From Leifsonia poae (lineage in GTDB: Bacteria > Actinomycetota > Actinomycetes > Actinomycetales > Microbacteriaceae): a stretch of DNA of 64,000 nucleotides. Of this stretch, positions 37,409-47,500 are shown one piece after another; the stretch's first letter is position 1, and every line of letters begins with the position of its first letter. The notes beneath the pieces were generated by a model, which was given only the letters and a program-made list of their open reading frames with translations, did no database searches and was not told the origin of the DNA. The stretch covers positions 1 to 64,000 of the forward strand of contig NZ_BSEN01000014.1 in assembly GCF_027921845.1 (NCBI RefSeq). The letters are read 5' to 3'. Both the position numbers and the translations under genes were made by a program.

Positions 37409-38391
37409 CCGCGTGCTCTCGCCAGGAGGTCGTCGCGCGGGTTCTCGTCGGGGAGCTTCTCGGCGAACGACTTGAGCGCCTCCTCCGCCTCGGCGGAGAG
37501 GTGCGACGGCACGGCCACCTGCACGACGGCGAGCAGGTCGCCCGTGCCCTTGGCCGTCTGCACTCCGCGACCCTTGACGCGCAGCACGCGGCCGCTCGGC
37601 GTGCCGGGCGCGACGCGGAGCTTGACTGGATCTCCACCAAGCGTCGGAACCTCGATGGTCGCTCCGAGAGCGGCCTCGGTGAAGGTGACCGGCACGTTCA
37701 CCCGCAGGTTCAGGCCGTCGCGCTCGAACACCGGATGCTTGCGGACGCTGACCGTCAGCACGATGTCGCCGGCCTCGCCGCCATCCGGGCTCGGCTGGCC
37801 CTTGCCGCGCAGCTTGATCTTCTGACCGTCGGCGACACCGGCGGGGATCTTCACCTTGATCGGCTTGCCGTCCGACGCCTGCAGCGTGATCGTCTCGCCC
37901 CTGGTCGCGGTGAGGAAGTCGATGGTGGTGTGCGCGGTCACGTCGCGTCCACGGGTCGGTCCGCCGTAACCGCGGTAGCCGCCGCTCGACGAGCCGAAGC
38001 CGCCGTTGCCGAACAGGCCGCTGAAGACGTCGTCGAAGTTGCCGCCCTGCTGGGTCGTGTAACCGCGAGCGCCGCCACCCTGACCGAACATCCCGCCGAA
38101 CACGTCGTCGAAGCCGCCCTGGCCGGCCGAACCGGGGGCGGTGAAGCGGGCGCCGGAGCCCATCGCGCGGATCTGGTCGTACTCCTTGCGCTGCTCCGGG
38201 TCACCGAGCACCGAGTGGGCCTCGCTGATCTCCTTGAACTTGGCCTCCGCCGCCGCGTCACCCGGATTCGAGTCGGGGTGGTACTTGCGTGCGAGCTTGC
38301 GGTAGACCTTCTTGAGTTCCGCCGGGGTGACGTCTTTGGAGACACCAAGGACCTTGTAGAAGTCCTTGTCGAACCAATCCTGGCTTGCCAC
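37405..38391 (-). CDS. dnaJ: DnaJ-family co-chaperone without zinc finger (type II)
   Basis: 328 residues from a GTG at 38391, with GAGGAGG upstream. The J domain carries HPD in ARKYHPDSNPGD. A Gly/Phe-rich linker (GSGARFTAPGSAGQGGFDD and on) follows. The C-terminal substrate domain lacks all CxxCxGxG repeats, so it is a CbpA/DnaJ type-II form. It passes clients to DnaK and stimulates its ATPase. It is the third gene of the operon, separated from grpE by a hairpin. Confidence 0.92.
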   Translation of the reverse strand: MASQDWFDKDFYKVLGVSKDVTPAELKKVYRKLARKYHPDSNPGDAAAEAKFKEISEAHSVLGDPEQRKEYDQIRAMGSGARFTAPGSAGQGGFDDVFGGMFGQGGGARGYTTQQGGNFDDVFSGLFGNGGFGSSSGGYRGYGGPTRGRDVTAHTTIDFLTATRGETITLQASDGKPIKVKIPAGVADGQKIKLRGKGQPSPDGGEAGDIVLTVSVRKHPVFERDGLNLRVNVPVTFTEAALGATIEVPTLGGDPVKLRVAPGTPSGRVLRVKGRGVQTAKGTGDLLAVVQVAVPSHLSAEAEEALKSFAEKLPDENPRDDLLARARG

Positions 38392-38457
38392 GGCGCCTCC
38401 TCTCTACGTCTGCTGCTGCTGTGTCTGATGTTGCCTGAATGAAGTGTGCATTGTGAA

Positions 38458-38497
38458 GCCGGGGAGCGGTGGGATGTTCATCCCTTCGCTCCCCGGC
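38458..38497. terminator. Hairpin between grpE and dnaJ
   Basis: GCCGGGGAGCG (38458-38468) pairs with CGCTCCCCGGC (38487-38497), and inside it GGGAT pairs with ATCCC. It is the only long gap (118 nt) in the heat-shock operon. It could attenuate transcription or mark an RNA processing site that keeps dnaJ-hspR output below dnaK-grpE. Confidence 0.6.
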
Positions 38498-38509
38498 CGC
38501 ATGTTCCGT

Positions 38510-39196
38510 CTAAGCGGGGACCGCCACGACGACCTTGGCCACGCGCACGATCGTCGACCCGAGCTGATAGCCCGTCTCGACCACATCGGCGACGGTGTCG
38601 GCCGTCACATCGGCACTCGGCTGCTGGAAGATCGCCTCGTGGATCTGCGGATCGAACGGGTCGCCTGCGGCGCCGTACGAGGTGAGCCCGAGACGCTCGA
38701 CCGTGGTGCGCAGCTTGGCCGCGATGGTCGCGAACGCGCTGCCCTCCTCGAGGTCGCCGTGCTTCTCAGCCCGGTCCAGATCGTCGAGCACCGGAAGGAG
38801 TCCCTTCACTGTGTCGCCGATCGCGCGCTCGCGCTCGACCTCGCGGTTCGCCTCGGTGCGCTTGCGGTAGTTCGCGTACTCGGCGGTGACCCGCTGCAGA
38901 TCCGCGAGCCGCTCGGCGGCCAGCTGGTCGGCGGTCGCCTGACCGCTGAGCAGGTCGAGGTCGTCGTCGCTCAGGAGTGACGCGAAGCCGTCGCCGCCCT
39001 CGGTCGGCCCGACGTCCACGAGCTCCTCGTGGGCGAGGTCGGGGTCGGAGGCCGCGTCCGAAGACGCGTCCTCCGCCCCGTCAGCCGGCTGCCGAACCTT
39101 TCCGGTCTCGGGGTCGATGCGCCGCTTGTCGCGGATGATCGGCTCCTCGTGCTCAGGCTCGTTCGAGTCCTGTCCGTTGGGGTTCTGGTCGGACAT
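38510..39196 (-). CDS. grpE: GrpE nucleotide exchange factor
   Basis: 228 residues. A disordered acidic N-terminal part of about 75 residues (SNEPEHEEPIIRDKRRIDPE) precedes a long helix and the C-terminal beta domain, which has NPFDPQIHEAI-like sequence (DPFDPQIHEAIFQQP). It releases ADP from DnaK. Its ATG is 2 nt after the dnaK stop. Confidence 0.93.
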   Translation of the reverse strand: MSDQNPNGQDSNEPEHEEPIIRDKRRIDPETGKVRQPADGAEDASSDAASDPDLAHEELVDVGPTEGGDGFASLLSDDDLDLLSGQATADQLAAERLADLQRVTAEYANYRKRTEANREVERERAIGDTVKGLLPVLDDLDRAEKHGDLEEGSAFATIAAKLRTTVERLGLTSYGAAGDPFDPQIHEAIFQQPSADVTADTVADVVETGYQLGSTIVRVAKVVVAVPA

Positions 39197-39198
39197 GC

Positions 39199-41141
<1,943 letters not shown>

Positions 41142-41183
41142 TGTTTCATCGGGCATCCGGGTTGTCAAGACGACCGGTCGAAA

Positions 41184-41204
41184 CTTGAGCGTACTTAACT
41201 CAAC
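41184..41204. promoter_or_regulatory. HAIR box 2 upstream of dnaK
   Basis: CTTGAGC, 7 nt, ACTCAAC is a second HAIR match, with two changed bases, centred 63 bp from box 1 (six helical turns). Confidence 0.85.
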
Positions 41205-41300
41205 TTTGTGCACCGTCTTTTCATTCCTCGGGCGCGCGCTTTTCTCTCGCCCCGGCCGCGCTGCTTCCGCACCGTTTCGGCGCCCATGGCCGCAACGCGT

Positions 41301-41355
41301 CGTTTGCCAGTAGTGGTGGCTGAGCCGTCGTCCTAGCCACCGTTACTGGCAAACG
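41301..41355. terminator. Stem-loop after the ABC-2 permease gene
   Basis: Arms 41301-41321 and 41335-41355 match at 19 of 21 positions, and the two mismatches can form G-U pairs in RNA on one strand. The loop is 13 nt. It lies about 100 nt past the permease stop and upstream of dnaK, so it can end leftward transcription. Confidence 0.65.
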
Positions 41356-41456
41356 ACCGGATGGCCTCCCCGACTAATACCCGACGAATGCCCAGGCACA
41401 GGATGGCCACCGGCGCGCATCCTGTGCCTGCGCCGGGGTGCCGCGTGCGCCCGCCG

Positions 41457-43025
41457 CTACGCCTCTTTGCCGAGCTGGATCAGCAACTCGGGCGCGCGGG
41501 CCTCGAGCAGGCGGCCGCCGACGCGCACGCCGACGGCGAGCAGCACGGCGCCGAGCACGGCGCCCACCACGAGTCCGACCCACCCCCAGATCGCCTCCTG
41601 CGTGACCAGCGAGACGATCAGCAGCACCGCCTCCGGCAGGCAGAGCACCGCCAGAACGGCCCACGACACGAACGTGGCCCCGACGTTGGCAACGTTCGAG
41701 CCGGGACGCGAACGGAACGGGTTGTCACCGGGCGCCGGCACTGGGAAGACGAAGAGCGCCGAGGTGACCGACGACACCGCCAAGCCGCTCAGCAGCAGCC
41801 CGAAGGCCAGCCCGAGGAGGCCGGGGAGCGCCAGCCAGCCGTCTTGAAGGGCGGCGGGGAGGATGGTCAGCAGCAGCACGATCGGGATCGCGAACACCAG
41901 CACGGCCGACGCGCGGCCGAGACGGTCTGCGCTGCCCGGGACCGCCTTGGACATGTGGAGCGCGAACGCCGTCGAGTCGAGCGAGACGTCCGCGAGCAGC
42001 GAGATCCCGAGCAGGAAGGCCACGATCGGGCCCGACGCGATGAGGAAGCCGGAGCTGTTGTTGAGGCTGGCGTAGAACCAGAGCAGCAGCGGCAGCAGCG
42101 GGATGACGATCAGCTGCCGCAGATACCGCGGGTCACGGAACCAGTAGGTCAGGGATCGAGCCGCGATGGCGCCTGTCTGCGTGCCCGGGAACAGCCCGAA
42201 CAGGCCGAGGCTGCTGCTCGCCCGGGTGCGCGACGCCGAGTGCGCCGGGGTGACGAGCGAGCGGGTCAGCCCCCAGCGCCAGAGCGCGAGCAGCACCCCG
42301 AGCGTCGCGAGCGCGATGAGCAGCCGCAGCAGCGCCCCGACCGGATCGCCGAGCGCGACCGACGAGGGGACGGCCCAGACCGCGCCGAGCGGCGTCCACG
42401 ACAGCGCATCGGCGACGCCGGGCAGGCCGTCTGCCGTGCTGCGCAGGCCCTGTGTGATGCCGATGATGATCGGACCGGCCAGGATGAGCGGGATCATGAT
42501 GAGCAGGCCGCTGGCCTCCCGGAATCGTCGCCCGGACGAGAGCCCGCTCGAGACCGAGGTGACCGCCCGCGCGGCGACGACGCAGGTGACCGCCCCCAGC
42601 GCACCGGTGACGAGCGCGATCAGCGCGACCCCCGGCATCCGGAGCCACGAGCCGAACGTCGCGAGCGCGGCGATGGTGGTCACCGCGCCGGGCACCCCGA
42701 CGATGCCGCTCAGCAGCATCCCGGTCAGCAGCTGATTCAGCGGGATCGGGTACACCGCCAGATGCGACGGATCGAGCGTCTGCTCCCCGCCCAGGAACAG
42801 CGGGAAGATCACCCAGCCGAGCACAGCGGCCGAGCCGGCGAGCACGACGACCGTGCGCACGACGTCGACCGGCGCGAGATTGAGGAAGAACAGGCCGAGG
42901 ATCGCCGCGAAGAGCATCCCGAGGCCGTAGACCGCGCCGATGATCACGGCGACGAGCTGGCTCGTGCTGCGCCGGAACGAGTTGCGGAGGACGAGAAGCC
43001 GCAGCCTTACGAGTGTTGCAACCAC
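41457..43025 (-). CDS. ABC-2-type exporter permease
   Basis: 522 residues from a GTG at 43025 with a high share of hydrophobic segments (about twelve). The N-terminal LVRLRLLVLRNSFRRSTSQL is a basic cytosolic start. It overlaps the 3' end of the ATPase gene by 19 nt, so the pair makes one exporter. The layout resembles permeases of antibiotic/polyketide exporters, but the substrate is unknown. Confidence 0.8.
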   Translation of the reverse strand: MVATLVRLRLLVLRNSFRRSTSQLVAVIIGAVYGLGMLFAAILGLFFLNLAPVDVVRTVVVLAGSAAVLGWVIFPLFLGGEQTLDPSHLAVYPIPLNQLLTGMLLSGIVGVPGAVTTIAALATFGSWLRMPGVALIALVTGALGAVTCVVAARAVTSVSSGLSSGRRFREASGLLIMIPLILAGPIIIGITQGLRSTADGLPGVADALSWTPLGAVWAVPSSVALGDPVGALLRLLIALATLGVLLALWRWGLTRSLVTPAHSASRTRASSSLGLFGLFPGTQTGAIAARSLTYWFRDPRYLRQLIVIPLLPLLLWFYASLNNSSGFLIASGPIVAFLLGISLLADVSLDSTAFALHMSKAVPGSADRLGRASAVLVFAIPIVLLLTILPAALQDGWLALPGLLGLAFGLLLSGLAVSSVTSALFVFPVPAPGDNPFRSRPGSNVANVGATFVSWAVLAVLCLPEAVLLIVSLVTQEAIWGWVGLVVGAVLGAVLLAVGVRVGGRLLEARAPELLIQLGKEA

Positions 43026-43804
43026 TCCGGCCCCTCCCCGACGCGACGGCCGCCGACCAGCTCGACGAACCGGTCTTCCAGCGTGGACGCGCCGCGCACG
43101 TCGTCAACGGTTCCGGATGCGACGACGCGGCCTGCGGTGATCACGGCGACGTGGTCGCACATCCGCTGCACGAGATCCATCACGTGAGACGACACGATCA
43201 CCGTGCCGCCGCCGCGGACGAAACCGGCCAGGATGTCGCGGATGTTCGCCGCGGACACCGGATCGACCGACTCGAACGGCTCATCGAGCACGAGCAGCCG
43301 GGGTGCGTGCACCATGGCGCAGGCGAGCGCGATCTTCTTCGTCATGCCGGCGGAGTAGTCGACGACGAGCGTGCCGCCGTCCTTCTCGAGATCGAGGAGC
43401 TTCAACAGGTCGGCCGTGCGCTGCGTGGCCGTCGGGCGATCCATGCCGCTGAGCAGCCCGGCGTACTCCACGAGCTGCGTTCCGGTGAGGCGGTCGAACA
43501 GCCGCACGCCGTCGGAGAGCACGCCGACCATCGACTTGGCCGCGATCGGGTCGCGCCACACATCGACGCCGTGGATCGACACCTGGCCGCCATCCGGGCG
43601 CAGCAGCCCCGTCGCCATGCTGAGCGTCGTGGTCTTCCCCGCGCCGTTCGGGCCGACCAGCCCGTAGAAGCTCCCGCTCGGCACATCCAGGTCGATGCCG
43701 TCGACGGCCGCCTTCGAGCCGAAGCTCTTGTGCAGGTTCCGGATGCTCAACGCAGTGCCCGGGTCATGCGGTGGTAGCTCGCTCGCGGCGTTGACTCTGC
43801 TCAT
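43007..43804 (-). CDS. ABC exporter ATPase
   Basis: 265 residues from the ATG at 43804 (MSRVNAASEL). Walker A is GPNGAGKTTT. The signature is shifted to DYSAGMTKKIALACAM. Walker B is LLVLDEPFESVD. The final switch is SSHVMDLVQRMCDHV. It powers the permease encoded next. A start at 43855 is possible, but the extra residues have no family likeness. Confidence 0.92.
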   Translation of the reverse strand: MSRVNAASELPPHDPGTALSIRNLHKSFGSKAAVDGIDLDVPSGSFYGLVGPNGAGKTTTLSMATGLLRPDGGQVSIHGVDVWRDPIAAKSMVGVLSDGVRLFDRLTGTQLVEYAGLLSGMDRPTATQRTADLLKLLDLEKDGGTLVVDYSAGMTKKIALACAMVHAPRLLVLDEPFESVDPVSAANIRDILAGFVRGGGTVIVSSHVMDLVQRMCDHVAVITAGRVVASGTVDDVRGASTLEDRFVELVGGRRVGEGPEWLQHS

Positions 43805-43946
43805 TCGGCTTCCCGTTCGTCGGTGACAACTCCGCCAACAGTACAAGCGGTCCACCCCCGGGCAAAGAGGCCGAGCGGTGGTCGCTTTACTTTCACACCG
43901 AGGCTTTCACACCGGGCCCACAAGCGGCTTCGCTAGCGTCGAATGC

Positions 43947-44681
43947 GTGACTTCGGAACCTCTCGCAGCTGAACCCGGCGAACCCCTCCTGTCGGAGCGC
44001 GCGATCCTGGCGCTCCAGCAGATCGACCCGATGACGCTGTTCGAGATGCGCGCATTCCGGGAGAGCTTCGCGCGCTTCATCATGCCGTACAAGTTCGGTA
44101 TCGACGAGATCTCGACCAAGGTGAGCATCCTGCGCGAGGAGTTCGCCCAGCTGCACGACTACAACCCGATCGAGCACATCTCGAGCCGTCTGAAGTCGGC
44201 GGAGAGCATCGAGGCGAAGATCGTCCGCAAGCAGTGCGAGCCGTCGTTCGACGAGATCCGCAAGTCGATCACCGACATCGCCGGCGTCCGCATCGTCTGC
44301 AGCTTCGTCTCCGACGTCTACCGGGTGTACGAGCTGCTCGCGGCGCAAGAAGACGTGCACATCGTCAAGGTGAAGGACTACATCGCCAACCCCAAGCCGA
44401 ACGGCTACAAGAGCCTGCACGTGATCCTCGAGATCCCGGTGTTCCTCAGCGAGGGCAGCGTGCTGGTGCCCGTCGAGGTTCAGCTGCGCACGGTCGCCAT
44501 GGACTTCTGGGCGAGCCTCGAGCACAAGATCTACTACAAGTACGACGGGGACGTGCCCGCCGGGCTGCTGAGCGACCTCACGGACGCGGCGGCGACGGCC
44601 AACGAGCTCGACGTGACGATGGAGAAGTTGCACCGTCAGGTGCGCGGCGGCGCGGTCCAGTCGCGGGCGATCGCGATCTGA
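43947..44681 (+). CDS. Small alarmone synthetase ((p)ppGpp synthetase, RelP/RelQ type)
   Basis: 244 residues from a GTG at 43947. TAGCGT at 43934-43939 lies 7 nt before it, so it is leaderless. The synthetase domain has DIAGVRIVCSFVSDVYRVYE, then KPNGYKSLHVILEIPVF and VPVEVQLRTVAMDFWASLEH. These cover the ATP-binding, GTP-binding G-loop and catalytic Glu motifs. There is no hydrolase or TGS/ACT domain. It makes (p)ppGpp or pGpp from GTP/GDP and ATP as a stress signal. Confidence 0.9.
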   Translation: MTSEPLAAEPGEPLLSERAILALQQIDPMTLFEMRAFRESFARFIMPYKFGIDEISTKVSILREEFAQLHDYNPIEHISSRLKSAESIEAKIVRKQCEPSFDEIRKSITDIAGVRIVCSFVSDVYRVYELLAAQEDVHIVKVKDYIANPKPNGYKSLHVILEIPVFLSEGSVLVPVEVQLRTVAMDFWASLEHKIYYKYDGDVPAGLLSDLTDAAATANELDVTMEKLHRQVRGGAVQSRAIAI

Positions 44682-44682
44682 G

Positions 44683-44716
44683 GTCTTGATCCAGGGTCTT
44701 GATCCAGGGTCTTGAT
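44683..44716. repeat. Short tandem repeat GTCTTGATCCAGG, 2.6 copies
   Basis: Three GTCTTGAT cores spaced 13 nt apart follow directly on the alarmone synthetase stop codon. The role is unknown. Slippage duplication is the simplest origin. Confidence 0.8.
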
Positions 44717-44749
44717 AACGGGCGGCGGCAGACGCTAGCCTGATCAGGT

Positions 44750-44877
44750 TCTGCCGGGAGGTCGTCTCCTGAGCCCGGAGCGGAGAGGATGCGTGACACC
44801 ATGACTGCGATTGCCGTGCCCGCATCCGGCCCCCTCTTCTTCGAGGCCACCGCGAACATCTGACGTTCGGTGGCCTC
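44750..44877 (+). promoter_or_regulatory. Candidate attenuator/structured leader before the RIO kinase gene
   Basis: A first hairpin (CCGGG...CCCGG, inner AGG/CCT) lies at about 44754-44778. GGAGAGG precedes a 20-codon ORF. A second hairpin pairs GAGGCCACCG-CG-AAC (44843-44857) with GTTCGGTGGCCTC (44865-44877) and has the ORF's TGA in its loop. The order leader ORF, hairpin, kinase gene is that of translation-sensing attenuators. It matches no riboswitch I can name. Confidence 0.45.
44801..44863 (+). CDS. Putative 20-residue leader peptide
   Basis: ATG at 44801 to TGA at 44861-44863 codes for MTAIAVPASGPLFFEATANI. GGAGAGG lies about 14 nt upstream, an acceptable to slightly long spacing. The end of the frame forms one arm of a hairpin. 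No single amino acid dominates as in classical attenuators, so the sensed signal, if any, is unclear. Confidence 0.4.
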   Translation: MTAIAVPASGPLFFEATANI

Positions 44878-44898
44878 CGTTCTCTGGAGCTCACCACC

Positions 44899-45744
44899 GT
44901 GACATTCGACGAAACGTCGTTCGCTGTACCCGCTTTCTCCGTACCCACTTTCGCCACCCACGAACCCATCGACGGGCAGCGCTGGTCCACCTGGCCCGCC
45001 ACGATGCCGAGCGAGCGCGGCCCCCAGCCGTGGCCCGCCTGGCTCGTCACCTCGGCCGGCGCCTTCGATACCGAACTCGGCATCGTGAAGACCGGCAAAG
45101 AGGCCGACGTGCACCTGATCGAGCGCGCCGTGCCGGATGACCCGTCCCGAACCGTGCTGCTCGCCGCCAAACGCTACCGCGACGCCGCGACCAGCGACTT
45201 CCACCGCTCCGCCCGCTACCAAGAGGGCCGACGGATGCGCAACACCCGCGACAGCCGGGCGGTTGCGCGCGGCTCCGCGTACGGACGCCAGGTCGCCGCC
45301 GGGCGCTGGGCGTACGCGGAGTTCGAGACGCTCTGCCGGCTGCAGACGCTCGGACTCCCCGTGCCGTACCCGGTGCAGGTTCACGGCACCGAACTGCTCA
45401 TGGAGTTCATCGGCGACGGGATGACTGCGGCGCCCCGTCTGGCGCAGCAGCGCCTCGACGGCGCCGAACTCGCCGGATGCTTCGACCAGGTCGTCACCAT
45501 CATGCGGGCCCTCGCTGCTGCCGGGCTCGCCCACGGCGACCTGTCCGCCTACAACCTGCTCGTGCACCACGGCCGGGTGGTCGTGATCGATCTGCCGCAG
45601 GTCGTCGAGGTGGTGAGCAACCCGAGCGGCATGGACTTCTTGCAACGGGACTGCGTGAACATCTGCGACTGGTTCACGCGCCGAGGTTTCGAGTGCGACG
45701 CGGACGAGCTGTTCGGCGAGCTGGTGGCGGAGGCGTTCGGGTAG
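44899..45744 (+). CDS. RIO-type atypical protein kinase
   Basis: 281 residues from a GTG at 44899, with TGGAG upstream. The flexible ATP-binding region contains LLAAKRYRDAATSDFHRSAR (catalytic Lys). MEFIGDG is the hinge. LAHGDLSAYNLLVHHG is the catalytic loop and VVVIDLPQVVEV the metal-binding segment, both diagnostic of RIO1-like kinases. In eukaryotes and archaea these act in ribosome maturation. The bacterial role is little known. It follows the alarmone synthetase by 217 nt and may have its own attenuated leader. Confidence 0.9.
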   Translation: MTFDETSFAVPAFSVPTFATHEPIDGQRWSTWPATMPSERGPQPWPAWLVTSAGAFDTELGIVKTGKEADVHLIERAVPDDPSRTVLLAAKRYRDAATSDFHRSARYQEGRRMRNTRDSRAVARGSAYGRQVAAGRWAYAEFETLCRLQTLGLPVPYPVQVHGTELLMEFIGDGMTAAPRLAQQRLDGAELAGCFDQVVTIMRALAAAGLAHGDLSAYNLLVHHGRVVVIDLPQVVEVVSNPSGMDFLQRDCVNICDWFTRRGFECDADELFGELVAEAFG

Positions 45745-45825
45745 CGCGCAGCTGCGCTCGCGCCGCACGCGTACGGCGTAGGCGCGCATCCCCCATCGTT
45801 CACCGGTGCTCGCTACTGTGTGCTC

Positions 45826-47349
45826 ATGACCAACGACCCGACCGGGCCCGGCGACGACGCGGGCCGTGGAGCAGCGAGCACGGATGCGCTCCTCACCGCC
45901 GCGAGTCCCCTCTTCATCGACAGCAGCACCAAGCGGGACATCCCGACGGGGCGCGTCGTGGCATGGGCTCTCTGGGACTGGGGCGGTGCCGCGTTCAATG
46001 CGGTGATCACGACCTTCGTCTTCACCGTGTACCTCACCGGCAGCCTGTTCGTCGATCCGGCCCTGGTGTCGGCGCGGGACGCGGAGACGGACGTGCACGG
46101 ACCGGCCCACGCTGCCGTGACGGCGGCCGAGGCGCCACTGTCGAGCGGGCTGGGCTGGGGCCTGGCGATCGCCGGGATCATCGTGGCACTGCTCGCTCCC
46201 GTGCTCGGCCAGCGCACCGACGGATCCGGGCGCCGCAAGCTCTGGCTCGGGATCAACACGGGCGTCGTCGTGCTGGTGACGGCTCTGATGTTCTTCGTCG
46301 TCGGCGAGCCGTCGTACTTCCTCCTCGGGGTCGCACTGGTGGCGATCGGAACCGTGTTCTACGAGATCGCGACGGTCAACTACAACGCCATGCTGGTGCA
46401 GGTGTCGACGCCGAAGACGGTGGGGCGCGTCAGCGGCTTCGGCTGGGGCGCCGGCTACCTCGGTGGGATCATCCTGCTGCTCATCGTGTACTTCGGCCTG
46501 GTGGTCGAGAACCCGGACGGCACCGCGGGCTTCCTGCACGCCACGCAGGACGGCGGGCTGAACATCCGGATCATCGCGCTGATCGCGGCCGCCTGGACTC
46601 TCGTGTTCTCGCTGCCGGTGCTGATCGCGGTTCCGGAGATGCCGAAGCACGCGCGGTCGGTTCGCGTCGGGTTCTTCCGCTCGTACGCGGTGCTCGTACG
46701 CGACGTGGGCCGCCTGTGGAAGGAGAGCCGCAACACCGTGCTGTTCCTGATCGCGTCGGCGCTGTTCCGCGACGGACTGGTCGGCGTGTTCACCTTCGGC
46801 GGCATCCTGGCGCAGGGGACCTTCGGGTTCTCGAGCGGGCAGGTGATCATCTTCGCGATCGCGGCGAACGTGGTGGCCGGCGTGAGCACCCTCGTGTCGG
46901 GACGATTCGACGACCGGTTCGGGCCGAAGCCCGTGATCGTGACCTCGCTCGTCGGCCTCATCGTGGCCGGGCTGGCGGTGTTCCTCGCGCACGACCTGGG
47001 TGCGACGGCATTCTGGATCGGCGGGCTCGTGCTCTGCCTGTTCGTCGGGCCGGCGCAGTCGGCGAGTCGCACGTTCCTGGCACGGATCACCCCGACGGGG
47101 CGCGAGGGCGAGGTGTTCGGGCTCTATGCGACGACCGGACGCGCGGTGTCGTTCCTGGCGCCGCTGCTGTTCGCGACGTTCGTGGCGGTCGGCGGCGCGC
47201 AGTACTGGGGCATCCTGGGCATCGTGATCGTGCTGGCGATCGGGCTGGCGCTGCTGATCCCGGTGCGGGCTCAGTCGCAGCTGGGGGCGCCGGGGGCCGG
47301 GTCGGCGGGGGCCGGGGCCGGGCCGGGGGCCGGGACGGCGTCGCGCTGA
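45826..47349 (+). CDS. MFS transporter, Atg22/UMF1-like
   Basis: 507 residues from the ATG at 45826. TACTGT (45814-45819) is 6 nt before it, so it is leaderless. An in-frame GTG at 45820 is less likely. The N-terminus IPTGRVVAWALWDWGGAAFN matches the Atg22-like/UMF1 group of the major facilitator superfamily. About twelve membrane segments follow, and the tail is Gly/Ala-rich. Some family members export amino acids, but the substrate here is unknown. Confidence 0.85.
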   Translation: MTNDPTGPGDDAGRGAASTDALLTAASPLFIDSSTKRDIPTGRVVAWALWDWGGAAFNAVITTFVFTVYLTGSLFVDPALVSARDAETDVHGPAHAAVTAAEAPLSSGLGWGLAIAGIIVALLAPVLGQRTDGSGRRKLWLGINTGVVVLVTALMFFVVGEPSYFLLGVALVAIGTVFYEIATVNYNAMLVQVSTPKTVGRVSGFGWGAGYLGGIILLLIVYFGLVVENPDGTAGFLHATQDGGLNIRIIALIAAAWTLVFSLPVLIAVPEMPKHARSVRVGFFRSYAVLVRDVGRLWKESRNTVLFLIASALFRDGLVGVFTFGGILAQGTFGFSSGQVIIFAIAANVVAGVSTLVSGRFDDRFGPKPVIVTSLVGLIVAGLAVFLAHDLGATAFWIGGLVLCLFVGPAQSASRTFLARITPTGREGEVFGLYATTGRAVSFLAPLLFATFVAVGGAQYWGILGIVIVLAIGLALLIPVRAQSQLGAPGAGSAGAGAGPGAGTASR

Positions 47350-47374
47350 GGCCGGTGCGGCGGCTGTTCGCTGC

Positions 47375-47464
47375 GTAACTCCGGAAGTTGCGTTCGACAC
47401 GCCGCCGGGGCGGGCATAACTCCGGAAGGATGCGGCGCTTCGGGCTCGAGGTTCCGGAGTTGTG
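47375..47464. repeat. Palindromic element with three AACTCCGGAA-type sites
   Basis: Arms 47415-47427 and 47452-47464 pair at 12 of 13 positions around a 24-nt loop. A third copy (GTAACTCCGGAAG) lies upstream at 47375-47387, followed by CGACACGCCG. It shares CTCGAGGTTCCGGA with the element at 10883-10941. It sits between the convergent MFS and MarR genes. Confidence 0.65.
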
Positions 47465-47500
47465 AGCGGGCGTCGGGGTCGGGGTCGGGCCGGGCGAGAG

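Noticed and set aside
38408-38430. CTG/CTGT trinucleotide run before dnaJ
   Set aside because: Too short and degenerate to be a repeat of note. Likely chance.
44750-44800. Known riboswitch (M-box, yybP-ykoY, glycine) before the RIO gene
   Set aside because: The hairpin sequences do not match the conserved cores I remember for these classes, so only a generic attenuator-like leader is reported.
44578-47400. 940-codon minus-strand frame covering the RIO kinase and MFS genes
   Set aside because: Antisense to two genes with clear family motifs. Its composition is Arg/Asp/His/Pro-rich without domains.
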